From JANXAZ01 sp964504655 (GTDB taxonomy: Bacteria; Pseudomonadota; Alphaproteobacteria; Geminicoccales; Geminicoccaceae), in contig CAZDFD010000002.1 in the NCBI GenBank assembly GCA_964504655.1, positions 45,700 through 109,699 on the forward strand: a stretch of 64,000 bases of DNA, in the 5' to 3' direction. Made by a program: the position numbers and the translations under genes. Shown piece by piece: positions 45,074 through 54,307 of this stretch. The notes below the pieces were generated by a model. It was not told the DNA's origin. It ran no database searches and was given only the letters and a program-made list of their open reading frames with translations. Within the stretch, counting starts at the first letter, position 1, and every line of letters begins with the position of its first letter.

Positions 45074-47596
45074 TCATGCCCGACGACTGCGGGGTGTGAG
45101 GGCCGCCTCCGTCGGATGGGCGCCCGCCTGGCCGAGGCGCGCGCGCGCGATCCGTCGAAGGCTCTCCGCCAGCTCCGGGTGACGTTTGAGGAAGCGCCGA
45201 ACGGCCTCGCGCCGGAGGACGAGAAGCCTGCAGTACCCCAAGGCGATGACGTCGGCGCGGCGTGGCTGCTGGAGCAGCAGGGCCATCTCGCCGAAGACGT
45301 CGCCCGTGCCGAGGCGCACGGGTCCGCCGTCGAGCTGCACCTCGACCGCCCCCGAGGCGATGAAGTACATGGCGTCGCCACGCTCGCCGCGGCGGACGAT
45401 GCGCTCGCCCGGCAGCGCCAGCCTCGGTCGAAGCAGCCTGAGCAGGTCCGATCGCACCTCCGCCGGGAGCTCGCTGAGCAGCGGCACGCGCGCCAGCAGC
45501 CCGGCCCGGTCGAGGCCGAGGTCGAGCCGCGGTGCCTGCTCCAGCGCCTTGAGACGGCTGCGCAGCTCGCCCTGCAGATGATGGAACAGCTCGGGCGAGA
45601 GCAGGCGTTCGGAGTGCAGCCGTTCGTAGTCCTGCTGCTCCAGGCGGAGCGCCACGCGGGCGAGGTAGCGACCCGCGGCCTGCACCCAGTGCTCGGGGAA
45701 CTGGAGCCGAAGGGCGTCGAGCTGGCGCTCGACGCCCTCCAGGCGCTCCTCGAGCACGTGCTCGGTCGTGGCCGCGACGCGCTCGCCGAACAGACGTCGC
45801 ACGCGGCTGCGCGTGAAGCCGAGCAGCTCCTCGAGCACGCGGCGACGGATCAGGAGCTTCTCCAGTCGCAGGCCGAGCTGGCGAGCGAGCGGGCGCGTCA
45901 GTCCGAACCGGACGTGGAGCCAAGCCGCGGCGCGGGTGGCTCGATCGAGCTCGTCCTGATGGCGCGCGGCGTGCCGATAGCCGTGAACGCCTTCCTCGCG
46001 GAGCGCGTCGAGCAGCGCCTCGGTGCGCCGCACGAGCAGCGCGCCGCTGGCGCGCGAGACCATCCGCTCGGCCAGCTCGGCGACGTAGAGCTCGCCCTCC
46101 CGGCCGGTGGCCGTCGCCAACGCCGCCACCAGCTGCGCCCGCGACACGTCCTCGCTCTCGGGCGATGCCCGGGTTCGCGGCGGTTCCCCGAGCTCGGCCA
46201 GGGCCGGCATGGAGCCGAGCTCGAGGCCGTGACGGATCGCCGCCGCCGACAGCCGGTCACGAAGCTCGGCCCGGGCGAGCTCGAGCACCCGCTCGCGCAT
46301 CAGCCGTTCGACCGGCCCCAGACGATCGAGGTGGAGCCCGCGCAGCAGCGGTCGCAGCGTGGTCGCCTGCACGAGCAGCGTGAACAGCACGAAGCCGGTG
46401 GCGAGGACCGAGACGAGGTGCTGGATCTCGGCGGGCACGCGGCGATTCTCGGTGACCGCCAGGGCCAGGGCCAGGGTCACCGCACCGCGCAGGCCGCCCC
46501 ACAGGATCACGAGACGGTAGCGGTGATCGATCGGCGGTCGGCCGCCCATCCGGGTCACCAGGGGCAGCACGCCCTCCAGGACCAGCAGGCGAGCCAGCAG
46601 CGCGCCAGCCACCAGCGCGGCGAGGCCGAGCAGGTCGGTGCTCCGTGCCGCTGCGAGCGTCTGCGGAACGAGCGCCGCGGCGAGCACGAACACCAGCGAG
46701 CTGGCCCAGAAGCCGAGCTGACCCCAGATTGCGCGGATGCCGGCCCACTCGGAGCTTCCGAGCCGCCCGCGGATCGAGGTGCCGAGCACGAGCCCGGCCA
46801 CGACGGTGGCGACGACCCCCGAGACGCCCAGATAGAGGTCGCTCACCGCGTAGGCCATGTAGGCGAGCGCGACGCTCACCGTGACCTCCGCCGGGCCGCC
46901 TCCGTCGAGCCGCCCGACGAGCAGGCCGGCCGCCCGCCCGAGAACGGCCCCGACCAGGGCACCGCCCGCGAAGCTCACGACGAAGGCCAACGCCGCGCCG
47001 GTCGGATCGAGCCGGGCCGGATGGAGGATGACGGTCAGGAGCAGGCCGAACAGGGCGATCGCGGCGGCATCGTTGAGCAGGCTCTCGCCCTCGACCAGGG
47101 TCGTGAGCCGACGCGGCGCGCCCATCTCGCGGAAGATCGACACCACCGCGCTCGGATCGGTGGTGGCCACGATCGCCGCGACCAGGAGGCAGGCGGCGAG
47201 CGTCTGCCCGGTCGCCCACCAGACCGCCAGCCCGCCGAGCAGGGTGCAGACCAGGACCGCGAGCACGGCCAGGACCAGGATCGGACCCACCTCCTCGCCG
47301 AGCTCGCGACCGTCGAGCGCCAGGGCGGCCTCGAACAGGAGGATCGGAAGGAACACCCAGAGGAAGAGGTCGGCGGTCACCGTGAGCTCGCCGAAGCCGC
47401 GCAGGAAATCGAGCAGGGGATCGGGCAAGAGATCGCCGCCGGGCCCCGAGTGGCCGCTCGCCAAGCCCAGGGCGAAGCCGAGCGCCGCGAGGAGGACGGT
47501 GGTGGGCAGTCGGAGCCGACGCGCCGCGGCCGGAAGCAGGGCCACGAGCCCGAGCAGCCCGGCCACCTCGAACACCACCCGCGCGAGTGCGTCCAT
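45074..47596 (-). CDS. CPA1-type Na+(K+)/H+ antiporter with C-terminal cyclic nucleotide-binding domain
   Basis: An 840-residue cation/proton antiporter. N-terminal half: about 12 helices with LFLPILLFEAALALDG, the ATTDPSAVVSIFREMG motif and the ion-binding VEGESLLNDAAAIALFGLLL. Residues ~410-680 are a long helical, Arg/Glu-rich cytoplasmic region. The end carries a cNMP-binding domain: GERIVRRGERGDAMYFIASGAVEV and the phosphate-binding cassette GEMALLLQQPRRADV (about residues 760-775). Such fusions may be gated by cAMP, cGMP or another nucleotide. It is inserted, on the opposite strand, between mnmE and mnmG, which adjoin the parS region. Divergent from mnmG with 103 bases between. Confidence 0.9.
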   Translation of the reverse strand: MDALARVVFEVAGLLGLVALLPAAARRLRLPTTVLLAALGFALGLASGHSGPGGDLLPDPLLDFLRGFGELTVTADLFLWVFLPILLFEAALALDGRELGEEVGPILVLAVLAVLVCTLLGGLAVWWATGQTLAACLLVAAIVATTDPSAVVSIFREMGAPRRLTTLVEGESLLNDAAAIALFGLLLTVILHPARLDPTGAALAFVVSFAGGALVGAVLGRAAGLLVGRLDGGGPAEVTVSVALAYMAYAVSDLYLGVSGVVATVVAGLVLGTSIRGRLGSSEWAGIRAIWGQLGFWASSLVFVLAAALVPQTLAAARSTDLLGLAALVAGALLARLLVLEGVLPLVTRMGGRPPIDHRYRLVILWGGLRGAVTLALALAVTENRRVPAEIQHLVSVLATGFVLFTLLVQATTLRPLLRGLHLDRLGPVERLMRERVLELARAELRDRLSAAAIRHGLELGSMPALAELGEPPRTRASPESEDVSRAQLVAALATATGREGELYVAELAERMVSRASGALLVRRTEALLDALREEGVHGYRHAARHQDELDRATRAAAWLHVRFGLTRPLARQLGLRLEKLLIRRRVLEELLGFTRSRVRRLFGERVAATTEHVLEERLEGVERQLDALRLQFPEHWVQAAGRYLARVALRLEQQDYERLHSERLLSPELFHHLQGELRSRLKALEQAPRLDLGLDRAGLLARVPLLSELPAEVRSDLLRLLRPRLALPGERIVRRGERGDAMYFIASGAVEVQLDGGPVRLGTGDVFGEMALLLQQPRRADVIALGYCRLLVLRREAVRRFLKRHPELAESLRRIARARLGQAGAHPTEAALTPRSRRA

Positions 47597-47699
47597 CCCG
47601 TCGCCCGCCGGCTCCGCCCCCCGCTTATAGCGCGGGTGGCCCGGCGGGTCCTCGCCCTACGCTTGACGCCGCGGCCGGGCCGCGAGCAGAAGTCCGAGC

Positions 47700-49547
47700 A
47701 TGCGCGGGCACGACGTGATCGTGGTCGGAGGCGGGCACGCCGGCGTCGAGGCCGCGGCCGCGGCCGCGCGGATGGGCGCCCGCACGCTCCTGCTGACGCA
47801 CAGCCGGCGGACCATCGGCGCCATGTCCTGCAACCCGGCGATCGGCGGGCTCGGACGCGGCCAGCTCGTGCGCGAGATCGACGCACTCGACGGGATCATG
47901 GGACGGGCCATCGACGTCGGCGGCATCCAGTTCCGCCAGCTCGGTGCCGGCAAGGGGGCCGCGGCACGCGGCCCCCGCGCCCAGGCCGATCGAGGTCGCT
48001 ACGCGGCGGCCGTGCGGGACGCGCTGGCGGCGCAGCCGGACCTCGAGGTGGCCGAAGGGGAGGCGGCCGAGCTGCTCGTCGAGGGCGGTCGCTGCCGGGG
48101 CGTGGTGACCGGAGCGGCGGAGCGGCGGGCCGCCGGCGCCGTGGTGCTCGCGACCGGGACCTTCCTGCGCGGCGAGATCCATCTCGGTGCGCGCCGCTGG
48201 CCGGCCGGTCGGTTCGACGACCCGGCCGCGCAGCGGCTGTCCGCCAGCCTGCTGCGGCTCGGCCTGCGGCTCGGGCGCCTCAAGACGGGCACCCCGCCGC
48301 GGCTGGCCCGGGACACGCTCGATCTGGCGGGCCTCGAGCGCCAGACCGGCGACGATCCACCGCGACCGTTCTCGTTCCTGAGCGACGGGATCGACCGGCC
48401 GCAGGTGGAGTGCTGGATCACCTGGACCACCGAGCGGACCCATCGGCTGATCCGTGAACGTCTGGCCGAGGCGCCCGCGCGCAACGGCCAGATCCGCGCC
48501 ACCGGGGTCCGCTACTGCCCGTCGCTCGAGGACAAGGTGGTCCGCTTCGCCGACCGTGCGCGCCACCAGGTGTTCCTCGAGCCCGAGGGTCTCGACGATC
48601 CGGTCGTCTACCCGAACGGCATCTCGACGTCGCTGCCCGAGGCGGCGCAGGAAGCGATGCTGGCGACGATCCCGGGGCTGGAGCGGGCACGGATGCTGCG
48701 GCCGGGCTACGCCATCGAGTACGACCACGTGGATCCGCGCGAGCTCGCGCCGACGCTCGAGGTCAAGACGGTGCGCGGGCTGTTCCTGGCCGGCCAGATC
48801 AACGGCACGACCGGCTACGAGGAGGCGGCGGCCCAGGGTGTGGTCGCCGGGATCAACGCCGCCCTGTGCGCCGGAAGTGGCGGCAGCTTCGTCCTCGACC
48901 GCGCGGACGCCCTGATCGGCGTTCTCGTGGACGACCTCGTGACGCAGGGCGTGAGCGAGCCGTACCGGATGTTCACCTCGCGCTCGGAGTACCGGCTGCA
49001 GCTCCGAGCCGACAACGCCGACCGGCGGCTGACGCCCCTGGGCGTGGCGATCGGCTGCGTCGGTGCGGCACGCGCCCAGCGGCTGGCGCGCAAGGAGGCG
49101 GCGATCCGCGAGCTCGAGGCCCGGCTGGACCGGCTCGAGCTCAGCCCCGGCGCCGCGGCGCGGCGCGGGCTCGCCGTCAACCAGGACGGTCGGCGGCGGA
49201 CGGCGCGCGAGCTGCTGGCATCGCCGGGCGTCGACCTGAACTGCCTCGCGCGCGTCTGGCCGGAGCTCGGGGCCGTGCCGTCGGAGGTCGCCGAGCAGGT
49301 CGAGATCGGGGCGCGCTATGCACCCTATCTGCGTCGCCAGGCGGTCGAGGTCGCGGCGTTCCGGCGCGACGAGCAGCTCCAGCTTCCGGCCGAGCTGGAC
49401 TACGCGACGCTCGCGGGCCTGAGCGGCGAGCTGCGCGAGCGGCTGGCCCGTGTGCGCCCGACCTCGCTCGGCGCCGCGGCCCGCGTTCCCGGCATGACGC
49501 CGGCCGCCCTGGCCCTCCTCTGGCGCCACCTGCGGCGGGCCGCGTGA
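47700..49547 (+). CDS. mnmG: tRNA uridine-5-carboxymethylaminomethyl synthesis enzyme MnmG
   Basis: FAD-binding partner of MnmE. The 615-residue protein has IVVGGGHAGVEAAAAAARMG, MSCNPAIGGLGRGQLVREIDALDG, GIQFRQL, RGPRAQADRGRY, LVLATGTFL-type region (VVLATGTFLRG), LKTGTPPRL, the Cys in RPQVECWITWTTERTH, YCPSLEDKVVRF and GYAIEYDHVDPREL, plus ERLARVRPTSLGAAARVPGMTPAA at the C-terminus. Complete length. Its stop overlaps the rsmG start by GTGA. Confidence 0.97.
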   Translation: MRGHDVIVVGGGHAGVEAAAAAARMGARTLLLTHSRRTIGAMSCNPAIGGLGRGQLVREIDALDGIMGRAIDVGGIQFRQLGAGKGAAARGPRAQADRGRYAAAVRDALAAQPDLEVAEGEAAELLVEGGRCRGVVTGAAERRAAGAVVLATGTFLRGEIHLGARRWPAGRFDDPAAQRLSASLLRLGLRLGRLKTGTPPRLARDTLDLAGLERQTGDDPPRPFSFLSDGIDRPQVECWITWTTERTHRLIRERLAEAPARNGQIRATGVRYCPSLEDKVVRFADRARHQVFLEPEGLDDPVVYPNGISTSLPEAAQEAMLATIPGLERARMLRPGYAIEYDHVDPRELAPTLEVKTVRGLFLAGQINGTTGYEEAAAQGVVAGINAALCAGSGGSFVLDRADALIGVLVDDLVTQGVSEPYRMFTSRSEYRLQLRADNADRRLTPLGVAIGCVGAARAQRLARKEAAIRELEARLDRLELSPGAAARRGLAVNQDGRRRTARELLASPGVDLNCLARVWPELGAVPSEVAEQVEIGARYAPYLRRQAVEVAAFRRDEQLQLPAELDYATLAGLSGELRERLARVRPTSLGAAARVPGMTPAALALLWRHLRRAA

Positions 49548-50203
49548 GCCGGCGAGAGACGCCGCTCGACCCTGCGGAGTTCGCACGGCTCGTTCCTGTT
49601 TCACGTGAAACACTGAGCCGCCTCGAAACTTGGCTCGCGCTGCTGCGCCGCTGGCAGCAGCGGATCAACCTGGTCGGCGCCTCGACGCTCGACGATCCCT
49701 GGCGCCGGCACATCCTGGACTGTGCCCAGCTCGCCCGCATCCTGCCCGACGGCACCCGCAGCCTCGTCGACCTCGGCAGTGGCGCCGGGCTGCCGGGCCT
49801 GATCCTGGCGGTCCTGGGCGTGCCGGAGGTGCACCTGGTCGAGAGCGACCGGCGCAAGGCGGCGTTCCTGCTCGACTGCACGGGTCGGCTGGGGCTGACC
49901 GGCGTGCGCGTCCACCAGGCCCGCGCCGAGGAGCTGCCCCCGATCGCCGCCGATGTGGTGACCGCGCGAGCGCTGGCGCCGCTCGAGCGCCTGCTGCCCC
50001 TGGCGCTTCGCTTCGCCCACGGCCGGACCCGATTGCTCTTCCTCAAGGGGCGCGAGGTCGAGAGCGAATTGACCGTGGCCGCGCGCTCCTGGAAGATGAC
50101 GGCGCGGCTCCATCCGAGCCTCGCCTCGGCCGAGGGCCGCGTCCTCGAGATCGACGAGGCCGCGCCGCGCGGACCGAGCCGGGAGGAGGGCCATGCCGCG
50201 TGA
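49544..50203 (+). CDS. rsmG: 16S rRNA (guanine-N7) methyltransferase RsmG
   Basis: A 219-residue SAM-dependent methyltransferase modifying G527 of 16S rRNA. GTG 49544 overlaps the mnmG stop; the frame is open upstream within mnmG but only as shadow. Seen: INLVGAS ... HILDCAQLA, SAM-binding VDLGSGAGLPGLILAV, and ESDRRKAAFLLD. A parS palindrome (49597-49612) is embedded in the coding sequence and forces the residues VSRET near the N-terminus. Overlaps parA by 11 bases. Confidence 0.96.
   Translation: MSRRETPLDPAEFARLVPVSRETLSRLETWLALLRRWQQRINLVGASTLDDPWRRHILDCAQLARILPDGTRSLVDLGSGAGLPGLILAVLGVPEVHLVESDRRKAAFLLDCTGRLGLTGVRVHQARAEELPPIAADVVTARALAPLERLLPLALRFAHGRTRLLFLKGREVESELTVAARSWKMTARLHPSLASAEGRVLEIDEAAPRGPSREEGHAA
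49597..49612. other. parS site 2, inside rsmG
   Basis: TGTTTCACGTGAAACA, a perfect 16-base palindrome and full match to the parS consensus bound by ParB. It lies in the rsmG reading frame about 1.4 kb upstream of parB. Confidence 0.92.
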
Positions 50204-50981
50204 GCGGATCCTCGCCGTCGCCAACCAGAAGGGCGGGGTCGGCAAGACGACCACGGCGATCAACCTCGGCACCGCGCTCGCCGCGGCCGGCCGGCGCACC
50301 CTGCTCTTCGACCTCGACCCGCAGGGCAACGCCTCGACCGGTCTCGGCGTCGAGCGGGGCGCCCGGCGGGTCACGAGCTACGACATCCTGCTCGGCAGGG
50401 CCACGATCGCCGAGGCGGTGCTGCCGACCCGGGTGCCCGGCCTGTCGCTCGTCCCGGCCACTGTCGATCTGTCCGCCGCCGAGGTCGAGCTCGTGACCGA
50501 TCCCCGCCGGGTCTACCGGCTGAAGGACCCGTTCGCCCGGTTCCAGGGTGGCTACGACTTCGTGCTCGTCGACTGCCCGCCCTCGCTCGGGCTCCTCACC
50601 GTCAACGCGCTGGTCGTGTCGCACGCCGTCCTGGTGCCACTGCAGTGCGAGTTCTTCGCGCTCGAGGGCCTGAGCCTGCTGCTGCGCACGATCGACCGGG
50701 TGCGCCGCACATACAATCCGACGCTCCACGTCGAGGGCGTCGTCCTGACCATGTTCGACCGGCGCAACAACCTGTCCGAGCAGGTCGAGACGGACGTCCG
50801 AAGCTTCCTCGGCGAGCGGGTGTTCGAGACCGTGATCCCGCGCAACGTCCGCGTCTCGGAGGCGCCGAGCCACGGCCTCCCGGTGCTGCTCTACGATCTG
50901 CGGTGCCCCGGCTCCAAGGCCTATGCGCGCCTCGCCGGTGAGATGCTCCGCCGCGCCCCCGAGCTCGCTCCCGCAGCCTGA
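50193..50981 (+). CDS. parA: Chromosome partitioning ATPase ParA
   Basis: A 262-residue deviant Walker ATPase that moves ParB-bound origins. Seen: Walker A NQKGGVGKTTTAINLG at residues 9-24, LFDLDPQGNAS, Walker B FVLVDCPPSLGLLTVNAL, and LTMFDRRNNLSEQV. It begins at ATG 50193, overlapping rsmG by 11 bases, and precedes parB by 12 bases. The order rsmG-parA-parB is the usual origin-proximal alphaproteobacterial arrangement. Confidence 0.97.
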   Translation: MPRERILAVANQKGGVGKTTTAINLGTALAAAGRRTLLFDLDPQGNASTGLGVERGARRVTSYDILLGRATIAEAVLPTRVPGLSLVPATVDLSAAEVELVTDPRRVYRLKDPFARFQGGYDFVLVDCPPSLGLLTVNALVVSHAVLVPLQCEFFALEGLSLLLRTIDRVRRTYNPTLHVEGVVLTMFDRRNNLSEQVETDVRSFLGERVFETVIPRNVRVSEAPSHGLPVLLYDLRCPGSKAYARLAGEMLRRAPELAPAA

Positions 50982-50993
50982 GGACCGACCCGC

Positions 50994-51884
50994 ATGAGCG
51001 ATCGCGAGCAAGGCCAGGCGCGCCGCCGGAGCCTCGGCATGGGGCTCGCCGCGCTCCTCGGGGGCGAGCGGGAGCTGCTCGGGTCGGCCGTGGGCGGGCC
51101 GACGCCACCCCATGTCGAGCTCGTCCCGATCGAGTTCCTGCGGCCTTCGCCGCTGCAGCCGCGGCGCCGGTTCGCCGAGGAGGAACTCGACGGGCTCGCC
51201 CGCTCGATCCGCGAGAAGGGTGTGCTGCAGCCGCTCCTGGTCCGCCCGGCCCCCGACGGGGCGCCCGGCTACGAGATCGTCGCCGGCGAGCGACGCTGGC
51301 GCGCGGCGCAGCGCGCCGGACTGCACGAGCTGCCGATCCAGGTCCGCACACTGGCCGATCGCGACGTGCTCGAGCTGGCCCTCGTCGAGAACCTGCAGCG
51401 CGCCGACCTCGGTCCGCTCGAGGAGGCCCGCGCCTACCGCCGCCTGATCGACGAGTTCGGCCACGATGCAGAGGAGATCGGCGCGGTGCTCGGCCGCAGC
51501 CGCAGCCACATCGCCAACACGCTCCGGCTGCTGGCGCTGCCGGAGCCCGTGGCGGCCCTGCTCGAGGAGGGGCGGCTCAGCGCCGGGCACGCCCGCGCGC
51601 TCCTCGCCGCCGCCGATCCGGTCGGCCTCGCCGCCGAGGTGGTGCGTCGCGAGCTCTCGGTGCGGGAGACCGAGGCGCTGGTGCGGGCGCGCGCGGCGTC
51701 GCCCGCACGTCGGCGAAGCCACCGCCGCCGTGACCCGAACCTGGTCGCGGCCGAGCAACGCCTTTCCACCCGCCTGGGGCTGCCGGTGGCGATCCTGCCG
51801 GCGGCCAAGGGCGGGCGGCTGAGCATCCGCTATTCGAGCCTGGATCAGCTCGAGGCCCTGCTCCATCGGCTCGACCCCGGCTGA
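50994..51884 (+). CDS. parB: Chromosome partitioning protein ParB
   Basis: A 296-residue CTP-dependent DNA clamp. The N-terminal start RRRSLGMGLAALLGG is the ParA-contact region; the CTP-binding motif GERRWRAAQRAG lies at about residues 98-109; VENLQRADLGPLEEARAY and SRSHIANTLRLLALP form the helix-turn-helix region; the C-terminal dimerisation segment ends in the LSIRYSSLDQLEAL region. It loads at parS (found at 45047 and 49597) and slides outward. ATG 50994. Confidence 0.97.
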   Translation: MSDREQGQARRRSLGMGLAALLGGERELLGSAVGGPTPPHVELVPIEFLRPSPLQPRRRFAEEELDGLARSIREKGVLQPLLVRPAPDGAPGYEIVAGERRWRAAQRAGLHELPIQVRTLADRDVLELALVENLQRADLGPLEEARAYRRLIDEFGHDAEEIGAVLGRSRSHIANTLRLLALPEPVAALLEEGRLSAGHARALLAAADPVGLAAEVVRRELSVRETEALVRARAASPARRRSHRRRDPNLVAAEQRLSTRLGLPVAILPAAKGGRLSIRYSSLDQLEALLHRLDPG

Positions 51885-51940
51885 TCACTCCTCTACTTGC
51901 ACGCGAGCCTCCGATCGCGCAGATCTCGCACGGCGGGATC

Positions 51941-54307
51941 ATGGCGCAGATCGAGCAGCCACCGGCGGCGGTCCCACTCGCGGAGCGGGCACTCGCGCTC
52001 TGGCAGGCCGGCCGCACGGCGGAAGCCGAGGCCCTGGCGCACGCGGCGCATCTGCGCGATCCGGCCGACCTGCTCGCCCTCAACATCCTGGCGGCCGCCT
52101 CGCTCGGGCACGGCGACGCCGAGCGGGCCCTCGTGCTCGCCGACCGGGCGCTCGCGCTCGCACCCGGCGATCATCGGGCGTGGAACTCGCGCGGCGTGGC
52201 GCTCCGCCGTCTCGGCCGGCCGGACGAGGCGGCCAACGCCTTCGCCCGCGCGATCGAGCTCGCACCGAGCGATCCGGCGGCCTACGCCAACTTCGGCAAC
52301 CTCAAATTGGCGCAGGACGACCCCGGCGCGGCGCTGGCCGCGTTCGCGGCGGCGCTCGCCCGCCATCCGGCCGCTCCGACCGCCCGCGAGGGTCGCGACC
52401 AAGCCCGCTCGCAGCTGATGGAGGAGGCCGTCCGGCACCACAATGCCGGCGACCTCGATCGGGCCGAGCGGCTCTACGGATCCGTGCTGGCGGCCTGCCC
52501 GGACGATCCGGAGGCGCTCCTGTTCCATGCCAAGGTGCTCCGTCGGACCGGCCGGCCCGAGGTGGCCGAGCGGACGCTCGGGCGCAGGCTGACGCTCGCT
52601 TCCGACGCGCCGGCCCTCGAGGAGCTCGGCCGGCTGCGGCGCGCCCAGGGGCGACCGCTCGAGGCTCTGGCCGCCTTTGAGGCGGCGCTGCGGCAACGTC
52701 CGGACCACGCGCCGAGCTGGCACGAGCGCGCCGCCGTCGAGCTGGCGGCCGGGCAGCCGGACGCAGCAGCCGCGAGCGCGCGCCGCGCCGCGGAGCTCGC
52801 ACCCACGGACCTCGACATCCGGGTGACCCTGGCCGCGGCCGAGCAGGGCCGGGGCCGGCTCGAGCCGGCGCTCTCCGTCCTCGAGGAGGCGAGCCGGCTG
52901 CGCCGCCACGCGACCGTCGACGCATGGCTCGCAGCCACACTCTCGCTGAGCGGCCAGCTCGGGCGGATCGCCGCCCGGGAGCGGCTCGCGGCGGAGTTGC
53001 ATGCCCTGCTCGACGAGCCCGCCGAGCAGCAGCGGCTGGCCCGGGAGCTCGACCCGGTCGCCGGCATGCGGGTGGCCTTCCTTCTGCAGTTCACCGGCGG
53101 CTCGGACGAGCGCCGTTGGCGGTTCCTTCGCCTCCTCGCCGGTCGGATCGACCCGCAGCCCCGCCCGCGGCCAAGGCTCCCGCCGCCGCGCCCGGGCGAG
53201 CGGCTGCGCCTCGGCTACCTCTCGCCCAACTTCGGCGAGCATCCGACCGGGCATCTGCTGGCGCCGATCCTCGAATCGCACGACCGCGATCGCTTCGAGC
53301 TGTTCCTCTACTCGACCATGGATCGGAGCCGGGACCCGCCACCCTATCCGGCACGGCTGCGCGCCGCCGCCGACCACTGGCGCGAGCTGTCCGGTCGGGA
53401 CGATCCGGCGGTCGCTGCCGCCATCGCGGAGGATCGGCTGCACCTCGTCGTCGACCTGGGTGGCTATCTGGCGGGCGGTCGCCCGGGCGCCCTGGCGCTG
53501 CGACCGGCGCCGGTCCAGCTGCACTGGATCATGCACCTCTCGGGCATGCCGGCGCCCTTCCTCGACGCCTCGCTGGTCGACGGCACGATGGTCCCGGAGG
53601 ACCATCCCGAGCGCCTGCACGGACCGCTGGCGCGCTTGCCGGACGCCTTCCAGCCGGGCTATCGGCAGGAGATCGGAGCGCCGCCCGGGCGCGCCGAGAG
53701 CGGCCTCCCGACCCACGGGCCGGTGCTCTGCGCGTTCAACAACCCGCTCAAGATCGACGCCCTGGCGCTCGATGCCTGGTGCGCCATCCTGCGAGCCGAG
53801 CCCCATGCCCGGCTCTGGCTCTCGGCCGGTCCGGGCGACCAGCAGCTCGCGGCGCTGCGCGCGGCCGCGGCCGAGCGTGGGGTCGACGGCGACCGCCTCC
53901 ACTTCGCGCCCCGGCTCGCCGACCGGGCACGCCATCTGGCCCGCCACCGCTTGGCGGCCCTCTATCTCGACACCTTCGCCTTCGGTGGCGCCACCTCGGC
54001 CATGGACGCGCTCCTCGCCGGCCTGCCGGTGCTGACCTTCCGCGGTGCCCAGGCCTACGGGCGGATCGGCGCGAGCTTCAACACCGTCCTCGGCCTGCCG
54101 GAGCTGATCGCCGGCGATCCGGCCGCCTATGTCGCCACCGCACTCGCTCTCCTGCGTTCGCCGGATCGGCTGGCCGGATTGCGCGCCCGTCTCGAGCGCG
54201 CCGTCGCCACGGGCCCGCTGTTCGATGCGGCCCGCTTCACGCGCGCGCTCGAGGCGCTCTACCTCGCCGCGATCGAGGCGGTCGCCCGCGGTCAGCGACC
54301 GCCGTAG
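51941..54307 (+). CDS. TPR protein with O-GlcNAc transferase-like (GT41) catalytic domain
   Basis: A 788-residue protein. Residues 1-~400 contain TPR repeats (e.g. LNILAAASLGHGDAERALVL, GVALRRLGRPDEAANAFARAI, NFGNLKLAQDDPGAALAAFA). The C-terminal half is a SPINDLY/OGT-type domain: RLRLGYLSPNFGEHPTGHLL (about residue 422), WRELSG, VVDLGGYLAGG, WIMHLSGMPAPFLDASLVDG, then FNNPLKIDALAL and LAALYLDTFAFGGATSAMDALLAGLPVLTFRG. GT41 enzymes add GlcNAc or other sugars to Ser/Thr of cytoplasmic proteins. It takes the place downstream of parB where another gene often sits. Its 3' end overlaps a convergent permease by 16 bases. Confidence 0.9.
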   Translation: MAQIEQPPAAVPLAERALALWQAGRTAEAEALAHAAHLRDPADLLALNILAAASLGHGDAERALVLADRALALAPGDHRAWNSRGVALRRLGRPDEAANAFARAIELAPSDPAAYANFGNLKLAQDDPGAALAAFAAALARHPAAPTAREGRDQARSQLMEEAVRHHNAGDLDRAERLYGSVLAACPDDPEALLFHAKVLRRTGRPEVAERTLGRRLTLASDAPALEELGRLRRAQGRPLEALAAFEAALRQRPDHAPSWHERAAVELAAGQPDAAAASARRAAELAPTDLDIRVTLAAAEQGRGRLEPALSVLEEASRLRRHATVDAWLAATLSLSGQLGRIAARERLAAELHALLDEPAEQQRLARELDPVAGMRVAFLLQFTGGSDERRWRFLRLLAGRIDPQPRPRPRLPPPRPGERLRLGYLSPNFGEHPTGHLLAPILESHDRDRFELFLYSTMDRSRDPPPYPARLRAAADHWRELSGRDDPAVAAAIAEDRLHLVVDLGGYLAGGRPGALALRPAPVQLHWIMHLSGMPAPFLDASLVDGTMVPEDHPERLHGPLARLPDAFQPGYRQEIGAPPGRAESGLPTHGPVLCAFNNPLKIDALALDAWCAILRAEPHARLWLSAGPGDQQLAALRAAAAERGVDGDRLHFAPRLADRARHLARHRLAALYLDTFAFGGATSAMDALLAGLPVLTFRGAQAYGRIGASFNTVLGLPELIAGDPAAYVATALALLRSPDRLAGLRARLERAVATGPLFDAARFTRALEALYLAAIEAVARGQRPP

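Noticed and set aside
45116..48457. 1113-residue plus-strand frame
   Set aside because: Antisense to the antiporter and out of frame with mnmG; highly charged shadow.
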